Origin: Anthoceros angustus
Lineage: Eukaryota > Streptophyta > Anthocerotopsida > Anthocerotales > Anthocerotaceae
Assembly: GCA_010909165.1 (NCBI GenBank)
Contig: MU008185.1
Span: 779,058 to 843,057, forward strand
Direction: 5' to 3'
DNA: 64,000 bases
Shown here: piece after piece, positions 34,190 through 45,934 of the stretch
Layout: each line of letters starts with the position of its first letter
How positions within the stretch are numbered: the first letter of the stretch is position 1
Program-made: the position numbers and the translations under genes
The notes under the pieces: generated by a model
Seen by the model: the letters and a program-made list of their open reading frames with translations, nothing else
Told to the model about the DNA's origin: nothing
Databases searched by the model: none

Positions 34190-35460
34190 TGCAGATCCCC
34201 CTCGCTTTGAAAGACTAAGGCATGCAGTGTCACTTCTACCAAAGGCCAAGGAGCTTTTTCAATGGTTCATGGAAATAAAAAGTCATATGCGGAAGAAAGA
34301 GAAGGGAAAAAAGGGTGGCAAGTTGTTCCATGCATCCTGGCCAAGGTTCCTTCGCCATAGGCCAAGAAACTTTGTCCAGGCTGCATGGAACAACTTGCCA
34401 TGTGCCAAGGACAGCGGAGGGAAAAACTGGAACCCAACATGAACACCAGCATGTTGGAATTTCACCTTATTCCAGCATATATAGACATATATTATTTAGC
34501 TCACTTTCAAAAACCAATGCATGCAGTGTCACTTCTACCAAAGGCCAAGGATCTTTTTCAATAATTCATGCAAAAAAATGTCATGCAACGAGAGAGGAAA
34601 AAAGGAGGCAGTTTCCATGCACTGGAAAAGTTCCTTCGCCATAGGCCAAGAAACTTTGTCCAGGCTGCATGGAACAATTTGCCATGTGCCAAGGATAGAG
34701 GAGGGAAAAACTGGACCCCAACATGAACACCAGCATGTTGGAATTTCACCTTATTCCAGCATATATAGACAGACATTATTCACCTCACTTTCAAAAACCA
34801 AGGCATGCAGTGTCCCTTCTACCAAAGGCCAAGGAGCTTTTTCAATAATTCATGCAAAAAAAAATGTCATATACGAACGACGGAGAGGGGAAAAAAAGGA
34901 GGCAAGCTTTTCCATGCACCTTGGAAAAAGTTCCTTCGCCATAGGCCAAGAAACTTTGTCCAGGCTGCATGGAACAATTTGCCATGTGCCAAGGATAGAG
35001 GAGGGAAAAATTGGACCCCAACTTGTGGACCACCATGTTGGAATTTCACCTTATTCCAGCATATATAGACATACATTATTCACCGCACTTTCAAAAACCA
35101 AGGCATGCAGTGTCCTTCTACCAAAGGCCAAGGAGCTTTCTCAATAATTCATGGAAAAAAAAATGTCATATGCGAAAGACGGAGACGGGAAAAAAAGGAG
35201 GCTAGCTTTTCCATGCATCTTGGAAAAAGCTCCTTCGCCATAGGCCAAGGAACTTTGTCCATGGTGCATGGAACAACTTGCCATGTGCCAAGGACAGAGC
35301 AGGGAAAACTGGAACCCATCTTCTGGACCAGCATGTTGTAATTTCACCTTATTCCAGCATATATAGACATACAGTATTTAGCTCACTTTCAAAAACCAAG
35401 GCATGCAGTGTCACTTCTACCAAAGGCCAAGGAGCTTTTTCAATAATTCATGAAAAAAAA
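34190..35460. repeat. satellite: five tandem copies of about 300 bases
   Basis: The anchor A(G/T)GCATGCAGTGTC(A/C) occurs at 34218, 34517, 34801, 35101 and 35399, with periods of 299, 284, 300 and 298. Each unit holds TCTACCAAAGGCCAAGGA, CTTCGCCATAGGCCAAG, TGCATGGAACAACTTGCCAT, AGCATGTTG and TATTCCAGCATATATAGACA. Copies are roughly 90 percent alike, so the array is young. The last copy is cut at about 35460 and runs into TATATG-rich DNA. Confidence 0.9.
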
Positions 35461-36439
35461 TATACATATACACATATATGAAATATAGACATATTAATGT
35501 ATATGAAATATATGCCTATATATGCAGGAGTACGGGGAGAAACAAACATGCTGCGTGTTGTTTTCAGTTTTCCTCCTCTTCCTTGTCCATGGTTTTCGCA
35601 TCATCCTGACATGTTCCCATATGCCAAGGAAATTAACTTATATGTCATACATGTCTATATCTGCAGGAATGCAGACATATATAGACATGCAGACATATAG
35701 GCATAAACAAACTATATGTCTATATATGCAGCAGATAGGTGAAAACCCATCATGCTGCTGCACAATGTGTTTTCCAATTCTTCCCTCCTCTAACACTGTG
35801 TTCTGGCACGTGAAAACTCCCTTCGCTACCGGCTAAGTAAGTTGTTCTCCGATGCATGTCCAGGGATGAAGACGCATGGCCCATATTTTTTCAGTTTCTC
35901 CCTGCATCCAAACTTTCTGCCTTCAACGTTGGACTACAAAGAATTGAATGTTCTTCTCATCCTTGTTTTCTCTCATTTGCTATGCTTCCTCCTTTTCCAT
36001 CCTCTACCATGAAACACTTGTTCTTCTTTCTCCAGGAGTTGTAAGTTCATTTGCGTAGGCTAGTTCTCAAAGTTTTCTTTCATTGTCCCACATTGCATTT
36101 AAGTCCATTTTCATGGTACACCAAAACCCAAGGATGGTGGTATGTAACACACACCGCTTCACCCTCCTCAGATGTGTCGAAGGCCGCGTGAACATGAAAA
36201 TCTTGACAAATTTGCCATGTCCACTGGTTTAATGAGTTACAAAATTGAAAGCCGGCATTTGAAGTCAAGCAGGACTATATCGCTATAAATGCATCATCGT
36301 GTGTATGCAATGTACGGACAAATGGCATTTCTATTCGAGTTTAAATGGCGCCACTTCGCGCCACATCATGCGGCTGGTCACTCCATGGGTGGCCTTGTTC
36401 TTTGCATGCGTGTGCAAACATGTACATAGACATCCGGAA
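35461..36439. other. intergenic, no gene recognised
   Basis: Contains several TATATATGCAG/ATATAGACATAT words at 35470-35740, apparently an offshoot of the satellite's right end. The rest is unremarkable. Confidence 0.4.
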
Positions 36440-38480
36440 TCGCGAACCACGGGCGCGATATGGAGCCTCGCCCATTGCACAATGTCTACGTCTCGTATAG
36501 CCCATCAACCCTACCTTACTGCGCGGTCCGCATCCAGTGAGGGGCGTTTTCTCCCACGCGGGTTGATAGCGTTTATCTTGAATCATAAGAAATGTGTTAC
36601 TTGGGACGGTCGCGTGAAGAGCAGCATGTGATGCTCTTCATGCCCTTTTCGCACTTAATGGCCACATCCCGCCAGCCCCGCTTTGTCGCTTGGAGAGGGG
36701 CGGCAAGCCTGCTGCCCCGCCTCCCCGCCTGCTAATAACGGGCACATGTTCCCGATATATAGCGCCCAATTATATCTGGCAAAGAGCGGGATGACAAGAT
36801 TTGTGACACATAGTAATGGCCCGGACCTCTCACGTGAGGAGGTGTGTGCGGCGATCCGTACACGCCCGGGAGGGTTATTGCAATTGGCAGTGACATCGGA
36901 AGATCGCATTCTTCTCGTGCCCGCTGCTCCGCACATCACTCCTAACGGAGCCGGCTTCATGCGTATCTCCAATGTGTAACTGCAATCTTCGACCGTAGCA
37001 TGGCCACACGAAAGGCCCGTCGGTGAGGTTGAATGAGTCGCGATTGTGACGACATCTTGGAGGATTGGGTACACACCGATGACGATGATATGAAAATGTT
37101 TTCCAATGTAACCCCCATCGGAAGGACGCCCACCTTCGTGCTCAGGCTTCTTCGACGGCCTCCGCAGGACTTCCCGTTAGACGTGGAACGCAGCAGGGCC
37201 CGCTGGGTGTGCTGGACACCACGCTGTGGCGCCCTCCCGTACGTACACACAATTTTACTCCTAAGGATGACGCGTGGAGGAACCTCTCGGGGGGCGGGAC
37301 GACGTCAAGCCTGCGCGCCGGAAGAGGCAACGGTCCGAGCGGCGATAGGAAACATTCCTCGACACAGTACCGGAATCACCCGATACGCAGGTCTCAAGGG
37401 TAGATGAAGGATGGATGGCGTCAAAGCGCGTGTGTATGCGTTGTTTTGCACAAAACAAATGGCATTTCCCATATTCGGAGATGACGAAATGGCAAAGTCA
37501 TTACCAAGGCCACATCGTCCGTTGACTTTGGGCATCTTTGTTCCTGTGCATTGCAGGTGCATAATAGAACAGCGGTGTGGAGGCGTCTGCGAACCACCGG
37601 GCGCGCGAGATGGAGCCTCCCCTCCATTGCACAATGTCTCCTCACGCTCATTGCGTACTTAATGGCCACATCTCGCCAGCCTCCGCTTTTGCTTGAGAGG
37701 GCAAGCGCCGCGCTGGCCCCCGCCTGCTGAAACCTTAAAATAGGCATGTTCTACACAAAGATATACAGCGCCAATTGCATATCTGGAAAAGCGCGGGATG
37801 AGAAAATTTGGGGGCGCGATTACACGTAGTAATGGCTGTGACCTCTCTCTCTGCGGCAGGAGGAGTGTGCAAAGGGCAACGCGATCCATCCGCATCTCCG
37901 GAGGGTTATTGCAATTGATATATGACATCGGAAGATCGGGCCGGCATTCTTCTTCGCGCCTTCGCCTCGCCCCGACATCTCACGAGCGGCTCACGTGACA
38001 TCTCCAATTTCCGGTAACTGTAATCTTCGTGACCAAGGCATGGCCACTGGCGAAAGGCCCCGAGCGGCGGCATAGATTGAATGAGGTGCACGATTGCGGA
38101 CGATATCTTGAGGATTGGGTACATTTATTTGACGATGACGACGAAAAATGTTTTCAATGTAACCCCCATGGGAAGGACGCCCACCTTCCGTGCCCAAGCA
38201 TCTTCGACAGCCTCCGCAGGCCTTCCGGTTAGACGTGGAACGCAGCAGGGCCCTGGGGTGAGCTGACACCACCGCCAGCGGTGGGCGTCCTCCCATGGCA
38301 CTGGCCCACAAGGCCTACTGCAGGTGTACGACGGGCGTGGAGGAACCTCCCCCGTAGTGGAAGCGCGGGGACGCACGTTCGCCCAAGTGCGCCGGAAGAG
38401 GCAAAACCGCGGAGCAGGGAAACATTCCGCTAACATGCTGAATCACCCGACAATGGTGTCTCATGGGTAGATGGAAAGGG
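36440..38480. repeat. diverged direct duplication of about 1.0-1.15 kb
   Basis: Left copy at about 36447-37460, right copy at about 37598-38480. Shared landmarks in order: GATATGGAGCCTC / GAGATGGAGCCTC, ATTGCACAATGTCT, CTTAATGGCCACATC (36655 and 37658), GGGTTATTGCAATTG, GACATCGGAAGATCG, GAGGATTGGGTACA, CAATGTAACCCCCAT and TTAGACGTGGAACGCAGCAG. Offsets vary between 1,003 and 1,150, so indels have accumulated. No protein is supported in either copy. Confidence 0.8.
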
Positions 38481-39361
38481 GGGATGGCGCTTATGCGCAT
38501 GCGCATGCTCGCTCACATGAAGAAGTTGAAGATCACTGCGAATCGCCTATACGAGGCATCCACTTAGGACCCGCATGATGGGGAGGCGCTTGTCGCGGAT
38601 TGAGTAGCGGATTGCATCGGCCGAGTTGCACGTCCCCCGCCATGCCTGGGGGCGGCGGTATGATGGTTCGACGAGCTGGGACCGCGCTCGCCGACTGTGG
38701 CGCCCTTCCGCTTGCCCGCAAAGACGTTGGGCCTGGGCCGCTTCATCGAGCGAAATCAAAGGTGTGGAACATGTTGCACTGCCCTGCCAGACGAGCCACT
38801 TTCCTCGTGCGCATCCGAGGGCGCTTAACGCCGGTGGTGGCTGCTATATGTGTGGGATCCCAGATCCCGTATGACGCCAGACATGCTCCGATCTACCAAA
38901 AGTCATGTGTTGGAAGACAAAGAGGGTGCGTTCTCAGCGGAAGCGGATGCGGACGGTGGGGACGGAGGCACGTGGAGCAAATGGATGTGGTTTGGGAGGG
39001 AGGCCGTACGTTGAGACCCGACTTCGAGCAGGTGGCATCGAGGCGACATCACGGACCCTCGGGGCCTGTGAGTGCCAGACGAGCCACTGAGCGTGGCCGG
39101 AAGAAAGGAATGGCGAAGGATCGTGGGGCGCATGGTGAGGAGAGGAGAGAGGAGGCAAGTGTAGCTCTCTCACATTGAGATGAGGCTTGGAGGGTATTTA
39201 TACCTCCAATAGGCTCCCTAGGAAGCTCCACAAGAAGCTCCTAGGAAGGAGCACAAGAAGCTTCCTAGTGATTAGCTTAAGCTAAACTAATGATACTTAA
39301 TCGACACCTAACTTAGACTAAGTGTATTAGTCTAAGTACATTGGGCTTTAATACCCTTACA
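38481..39361 (-). mobile_element. probable Copia LTR (partial), minus strand
   Basis: On the minus strand a polypurine tract (AAGTGGGAGG, 39372-39363) is followed by TTGTAAGGGTATTAAAGC, the expected start of a 3' LTR. A TATAAATA box lies near 39200 in the same direction. The far edge of the LTR cannot be placed and no second copy is in the window, so the extent is approximate. Confidence 0.5.
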
Positions 39362-39720
39362 ACCTCCCACTTAAAGGCCAATTTACCTTCGTGGAAGAAT
39401 GGACTATCTCATGCCCATCGTCCGAGCTTGTGCAAATTGTCTGTAGAGAGTCCCTTGGTAAGAATATCTGCGGTTCGGTGTGAACCTTGACAAGTTGTAC
39501 CCTCTTGTCGTCCAACACCTCTCGAATGAAGTGATACTTCACATCCACATGTTTAGTCTTCGCATGAAACATCGGATTCTTTGCCAATTGGATAGCACTG
39601 CTATCACAATGCAACACCGGCAGCTCAACCTTGATCCCCAAGTCTCCCACTAAACGAGCAAGCCATATGGCTTCCTTGCAAGCCTCGTGCAACATACTCT
39701 CTGGTAGATAGCGTAACGGT
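39362..39720 (-). pseudogene. Copia RNase H, C-terminal fragment
   Basis: Minus-strand open stretch reading EACKEAIWLARLVGDLGI, LHCDSSAIQLAKNPMFHAKT and KHVDVKYHFIREV, the typical end of Copia pol RNase H (D-S-x-x-A-I and the H-x-K-T-K-H-I/V-D block). It ends just before the polypurine tract at 39372. The upstream part of pol is missing: simple-sequence DNA begins at about 39770. Confidence 0.85.
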
Positions 39721-39769
39721 GTTTGTCGCGAGTAGTTAGACGTGAGTGTGCTGGGACAACGGACGTAAG

Positions 39770-40067
39770 TGAGACAAGAATCGCCNCTCGCTCTCTCACA
39801 GCTCGCTCACGCTCTGCTCTCTCACGCTCTCACAAGCTCCCTGCTCCTCGCTCTCGCTCAGCTCACAAGCTCCTCGCTCTCACAGGCTCACAGGCTCTCG
39901 CTCTCACTCAGGTTTCAGGCTCGACTCCTCTCACAGTTTCAGGCTCAGACTCTCTCTCACAGGCTCAAGGCTCAATTTTCAAGGCTCACGGCTCACACAA
40001 GCTCTCACAGTGCTCATAGGCTCTCACACGCTCAGGCTCGCACACACTCTTGCACACACACACAACT

Positions 40068-40098
<31 letters not shown>

Positions 40099-40100
40099 GC
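39770..40100. repeat. CTCACAGG-type low-complexity DNA with one N and a CA microsatellite
   Basis: CTC(A/G)CAGGCT-like words repeat irregularly to about 40030, followed by (CA)n at about 40060-40095. Position 39785 is N, so the assembly is uncertain here. Confidence 0.8.
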
Positions 40101-41544
40101 CATTCCCGGACAGACTCCCACAAACAAACATGGGGCCATTCCCCAGACACACACTCACAAACATTGGGGCCATTCCCCAGACACACACAAAGGGACATTC
40201 CCACAAAAAGCCGATGTCGTATCAATTTCTAAGAGTTTCTAAGGAGCAACTAAAAGCACCAAACTAGAATTCCTCGCTCCTTGATCTCTTCAAATTGGAC
40301 TTGATTGAAGCCTCATTTCCCTTCCTCTTCATGCTCTTCACCCTTGATGACTTGAGCTCTTTGGCGTAGTCCGGACCTAGCTTCACAGCGTTGAGCTTCA
40401 AGTTCTGTCGTCCGATTCGATGAGAGGCCATGAGATTGAAAAACTTTTCCCTGCATTTAGAGAGGATACCTCAACCTCTTCAAATTCTTCCACCTCTTCC
40501 ACGAGATGGAGTGGTTCAACTTCAACAAGTACTTCATCGGGCTTCGTTCCACGGTTGACCACACTTGGGAGGTTAAGGCTTCCCAGGGGCGGAGGCCACC
40601 GCTGCAAGAATCGAATATGTTACCAAGCGGTGTTACAACAAAGCAGACTTGAAAGATCTTCTATAAGAACTACGAGGAGAAAGATCCTCACTTAACCCGG
40701 CTTCAATCTAGGCACCAAATTGTCCAAAAAACCGTCATCATCGTCCGCTTGCGCTCAATGCGATATTACGGCTCCTATGGCAAATCAAAAAGTTAAAATA
40801 GGACAATCAAAACTTGCAAAGACATCAAATCAAAATCTTACCATCCAAATCATCATCTTTGTAACCAGCATCCTTGAGGTCCTGCCACAATTGTTTGGCA
40901 CCTATTCTCGGGGTTGGAGCCAAGCTCGGATGAGGAAGATTGGCGGCCGTCAATATGTTTCAAGTTTTATTATCCAATTTCCGGCCTTCTTGCCACAACC
41001 TCTCTCTTGCTCCGTGGGGCGTCTACCAAAGAGTTGGTAAAACCGATTTGTAAACTTCACAAACCCACCATTACCAAAGTGGGCATACGGGCATCCGAGT
41101 TCAACTTCCTCAACATTGCTATGCGCGTTTTGCGGACATCTCCATCCCGGCCTTGGCTTTTCATTCTCCACAATGCGATCCCTTTGGTTCGAGATATCAT
41201 GAGGCTTATACTTAGGTGGATGATTACCCTCAAGAAATTATCTTGCGCATCTTGCAAGATTGTTCTTCCAATTGCGCAACATGGTGTTGAACATTTGGTC
41301 ACAAACATGAGCCATGCTCCAAATCCCACCAACATCTCTTCGAATGGCTGCTTCCACAATTGCTTAGGTCTCTAGTTTCTCTCCCCATAAGTTGCCAATC
41401 AATGGATCCATGAAGTGCCGCATTACCCACCTCAATCGAAATTGGAGCACTTCATAATTGTATGAATCTTCTTTAATCTAACCTGGCACACATGAGAAGG
41501 AAAACATCAGAGTATGCTTGTACATGCCGTGTAGGCATGTATAG
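40101..41544. other. unassigned, possibly transposon-derived
   Basis: No gene recognised. Two minus-strand stretches, 41359-41057 and 41171-40950, are open but overlap in different frames. AATTCTTCCACCTCTTCCACG-type low complexity occurs near 40480. A near-repeat CCATTCCC(C/G)-(A/C)GACACAC occurs at about 40140-40200. Confidence 0.3.
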
Positions 41545-41570
41545 GCCACATGCCTGTACAGGCATGTGGC
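41545..41570. repeat. perfect 26-base palindrome beside an LTR
   Basis: GCCACATGCCTGT followed at once by its exact reverse complement ACAGGCATGTGGC, with no loop. It ends one base before the LTR at 41572. Confidence 0.95.
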
Positions 41571-41571
41571 A

Positions 41572-41772
41572 TGTTGTTCGGTTTGAACCATGGTCAGAGT
41601 GCGCGAGGAAAGCAAAGCACGATCTAATTCAGAATAAACAGAGAATACAAATATTGGATAAGTGTTGGTCTTTTATACTAAACAACCCTTCACTATGCAA
41701 CCTTTGGATATATTACTCTAACTTATATAATCTAGCCCTAAGCGTAGTTGTTTATATGTTATAACTCTAACA
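41572..41772 (-). mobile_element. Copia 3' LTR, 201 bases, minus strand
   Basis: On the plus strand it begins TGTTGTTCGG and ends CTCTAACA, so it has TG...CA ends in both directions. Next to it at 41773-41780 is CCTCCCTT, which is the polypurine tract AAGGGAGG on the minus strand. This fixes the orientation and marks it as the 3' LTR of the pol remnant at 41773-43740. The matching 5' LTR is not in the window. Confidence 0.75.
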
Positions 41773-43740
41773 CCTCCCTTAAGCGCACGAGCTTAGGAGG
41801 CATCCAAAGGACAACACAAGGAGTGGGCAAGCGAGGTGTAGGCAATACGCCCAACAACTACAATCAAGTGTGCCCTGCGGGCGCCGGTGGATGGCACGAT
41901 ATCACTGCAATTTTATGCGCCGCTCATCCTGATCGTTTATGCTTGCAAATTCTCGGCCCGCTGATCACCATGGCTCCTGTGCCAAGGTGAAGAAGGGGGA
42001 AGAAGACTGCAAGGCGTGAGCGGAACAAGAAAGGAGAGGGAGGCAGAAGAAACACCGCCCCTCCGAGGGCTGAGTGGGATGAACTCCATGTCCTAGGCTC
42101 GAGCGCTTGGTGGGTGGAAGATTTCACTTGATGTTAAATCAGCCGGAGCAGCCCGTGAGAGTGGAGGAGAGGTGCGTTACGCCACAGCAGACGTGAGATA
42201 ACGCCTGCCTTGCTCAAGCCACTTCACGAAGCAGAAGCCGCCTGGTTGCTCAAAGAAAGGCGAGAGGGAGCGGTGATATTCCAAAGATCCAGCCGGGCTT
42301 AGAAAACGTGGAGCTTCATCCTCCCGCTCCGGAATTTGATGTTGTCGCGGCCGCTTAACATGCCGTTGCTTAACCCTCCTCGCTCCTAACTAGTCGGCAA
42401 AGGCGTAAGATGCTTTAACAACAACATCCGAGGACTTGGTCCTCACCCATAAGTCCCCTCACTTTGCTTTGAAATGGTCAGAATTAAAGCCAAGGCCTTC
42501 CATATGTTTTGATCTTGTCTTTGGGCAAGGCCTTTGTTAGGATGTCGGTTGTGTTATCATCTGTTGGCACATAGAGGATCTTGACAATTCCCTCTCATTT
42601 GCATCCCTAACATAGTGATGATGGATCTCGATGTGTTTTGTACGCGTGCATGGAAGCGGGGTTAGATACCAAGGCGATCGCAGATGGTTGTCACAAAGAG
42701 GTTAGTGGGACCATCCGTGTCTCTCCGATATCCTTCAAGAATGCACGCGCCATTCCACTTCTTCGTAGCATCCGTAAGAGACTTATATTCGGCCTCGGCC
42801 GGAGAGAGGGCTATCTCGGCTTCTTGCACTCCACTTGACATGCTGGGAGGATGAAAGCATACGTGAGAGGCTTTTGGAGTCGCTATCCTAAGCCCACCGG
42901 AACCCTTGAAGAGATAAGTGTCTCGCATCATTGCTCCTATAGCAAAGGCCTATATGATGAGTCCCTTCGTATCGAAATATTCTTTTCACCGTCCAGGCAC
43001 GCTGTGGTTTTCTAAGAATTGTGAAACAGTTACATGAGTGCTTGGATATCGTCTTGTCCGATTACTCAAAGATTAGGCTTCCAACAAGATGACAATATGG
43101 AATATCCCGCATGTCTTGTTGATCACCACTGTAGTATATTCATACCTTGTTAGCTTAGTGCCCACAAAGACCCTGTGGTAGCCGGATGTGCCCGGCCCAT
43201 GTTAAACTTGTGAATTTTGTTATGTACTTGTGTTGATGGATTATCAATAGTTCCTCCGAACGGACCCTCAACACTTGTATGCCAAGGCAAAATAGCAAAT
43301 CCCCACCGTCGGTCATTTCAAAATCTATCGTAACATGTCTTTCACTTGTGCAGGCGGTCATTACATGCGAGAATGACGCCGCCTCACGAGAGAGAGCAAG
43401 AATCACGAAGTTGCCCCTCTTTGTAGCACATAAACATTTGAGTCTGCCGACAATCGGCAAAAGCCAAGTCCTTCGATTTTGTCACCACAGCCAACGCTCG
43501 CACTTTGCTTCAAGCCATAAAGGCATTTTATTAGTAGGCACACATACTCCGGATGTGCATGATCAGCATAGCCTTCGTGCTGCTCCATTTACAGTTTTTC
43601 TTCCAGAGTGCCATGGAGAAAAGTGCGTATATCCATCCGCAGCTCAAGGTCGTACCAATCGCTAAGGCAAAGAGTAGTCGAAGAGATTGACAAACTCGCG
43701 CCGCGGATTTCCGTGTAATTCCTAGTCATTTTAAAACCGT
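41773..43740 (-). pseudogene. decayed Copia pol (RT and RNase H), minus strand
   Basis: Reading leftward, the RT block PEYVCLLIKCLYGLKQS lies near 43560-43500, followed by FEMTDGGDLLFCLGIQVLR near 43320-43270 (the usual MxDLGxLxxFLGI region). The RNase H block EIALSPAEAEYKSLTDATKK lies near 42830-42770, and a KHIEIHHHYVRDA-like block lies near 42640-42600 in another frame. Many frameshifts separate these. No integrase or gag is seen, so the element is 5'-truncated at about 43740. Confidence 0.8.
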
Positions 43741-44952
43741 GCTTAAGTAATGACAGCCTCCAACCGGATGGTGAGGGACCCGAATCGGGTTCCTCGTCAA
43801 TCCCGTGTGACTACTCTCACTTCTTTCCGCCCACCTCGAAAGTGCGTCCGCTGCTCACACCCGTACACGGGCGTCGCCTTGACTCGGCAACGGAGCTATG
43901 GATTATTGTCCGGCCGTGCGCCACATGGTATCCAGATGGACCAAACATGGCGTCCTTTCCTCGGGTGCTGGCATCGCATGGCGGTCAGGGGTTGCCACCT
44001 CGGTTCTATATAGTACATGCACCGTGAGCATGACTGCCGTATTCAACATGCGATTCCATCTTGTCAGGTGCCAGGTTGTCTGGTTTGAATTAAGGGTTTT
44101 GCCCTCTTGAGCTTGCTTCAGCAGAAACCTAAATTAGGACCAAAAATTTTTATATAATATTCAGTCAATACATTTTACCGACCATGCAAAGCAGTAGTGC
44201 GCGATTAGGATTGTACAATTAACCGGTCCATTATCCGGAAAGTCTCATCATGGAAGGTTGTCCTATACCATCCGAGTTCCCCCGACATAAAGATACTCTA
44301 AATTGCCCTCACCATCCGGACATTGCCACCACTTGCCCAATGGACCGTGTGGCGCCGATGGGGAGCACCCGCGATAGTGGAACACTTCACACACACATGC
44401 ATGGACCATGGCGTACATCAGCCATCCGCTCAATCACCGCTCCTCTGGTCTTGGCTTTGCCTTTTCGAACTCCTACCACACCTTCTGGACTCCTCCATCT
44501 TTCCTTTTCTTCCGTGGCCAAGATCCGCGCTCAAGCTGCCTGCCCCACCCGCCATCAAGTACCTCCTCCCTCACCCTCCCAGAGCTCTCGGGTAAGCCTC
44601 GGGTTAGTGAGTGGTGTGGTATTCTGTGACACCGCCCACGAGTTAAGTCCGCTTCTTTCTTCCTACAAACCTCCTGCGACATCCCGCTTGGTGGTACCTC
44701 GTGACCAACAAGACCATTGCCGCCGCCACCCACCGTTGGCCTTGTACTCGATAAACATGACCATTCAATGTGAAAAGTTAATTTGTCTAGTCCATTGCCC
44801 GATTGGCGCAAGTGTTGTACCATTACACCGCTCGAGATCACGATGTAGACAATCGACACGGATGGGCGGATCTTCCGGTGCGGCGCCATCCGCTGCGGTG
44901 CACCTCCGCAGTCGGGCTCCTTCCTCCTACACAATAGTCCCGGAGCAATAAG
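43741..44952. other. intergenic, no gene supported
   Basis: A 233-codon plus-strand frame (44250-44951) has no recognisable domain and is overlapped by other open frames. It abuts the Copia 5' LTR directly. Confidence 0.35.
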
Positions 44953-45177
44953 CGATGAAATAGGTCACTATTAGGGCACTCTTCACTAGGGCACCTAGGA
45001 CTTAATAATTATTTATTTGGATAGGGCTCTAGTAGTTTAGTAGTTTTTCTTAGTTATTTATTGGTTATTTGTTACAACCACTATTGGTTATAACCACTTG
45101 CCTTCTATATAAGGCATGTACTTTCTATCAAATGTAATGCAACACATATTGCTAGAGCTTGTGTATGATTCTCATCA
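44953..45177 (+). repeat. Copia 5' LTR
   Basis: Starts CGATGAAATAG (the 3' LTR has TGATAAAATAG, so the first T has mutated) and ends GATTCTCATCA. It contains TATATAAGGCATGTAC, a TATA box with likely transcription start downstream, and GTGTATGATTCTCATCA at the end, shared exactly with the 3' LTR. Confidence 0.9.
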
Positions 45178-45190
45178 TGGTATCGAGCAC
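45178..45190 (+). other. primer-binding site, initiator tRNA-Met type
   Basis: TGGTATCGAGCAC follows the 5' LTR directly. Plant Copia elements typically carry TGGTATCAGAGC here, complementary to the 3' end of initiator tRNA-Met. One A is missing in this copy. Confidence 0.85.
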
Positions 45191-45934
45191 ACTTGCTCTT
45201 TGTTTGCTTGCATCCTCATGCATCTAAGTAGCTTATCTAGGAGACACTTTCTAATCTAGCATTTGCCTAGATGGATTGTGTTTATCCTAGAATTGCTATC
45301 TTTGCATGCATTCTTTTCTTAACATTTCTCTTCTAACAATGCTTTTATGCACTAATTCTTTGTTCTTCCTCCATGGATTTGTGTTCCTTAGAAGGAGAAG
45401 GCATAGAGTTAAGAAGAGAAGTAGTCCGCAAGACAACAAGAACAAATTAGGAGCCCAACACATAGAAGCAATAGAAGACAACAAGCTATAGAGGAGAGAT
45501 AGAAACCTCCTCTTGTATAGCAAACTTCATTGCATCTATTTTAATTTCTAAACCGGATCAAGGGAAGTTTATCAAGCTAGCTAGTGATTTGCTAGAAGTT
45601 TTAGTCCAATTCACGTCAAGGCATTAGAATTAGCTCTCCAACATATCCCAAATTTGAATCGGTATTAGTACTCCTTTATCTTCTAGTCAAGACAAAATAG
45701 CATAGAAACTCTTAGATTTCAAGAAATTGATAGTCAATTAGCAACTCTTAGAATCCAATCCTTTTGATCTTAAGGAGAATTATCTGAATTAAGGACAAAA
45801 TTGTCTATTCTCTCTAAGGTTGATAATGCGCGAGATTTGAGAGCATGCTATCATCATCCGAATCGACTATGATGCAAGAGAAGAGTTTCGCGTGCAATAG
45901 AGAAGATGAGGCCTAGTCCTCTAAATCACCTACA

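Noticed and set aside
34190-35460. Possible CRISPR-like array
   Set aside because: Units of about 300 bases are repeated in full with no unique spacers. It is a plant satellite.
44250-44951. 233-codon plus-strand frame before the Copia 5' LTR
   Set aside because: No domain, and it ends exactly at a decayed LTR. Probably chance.
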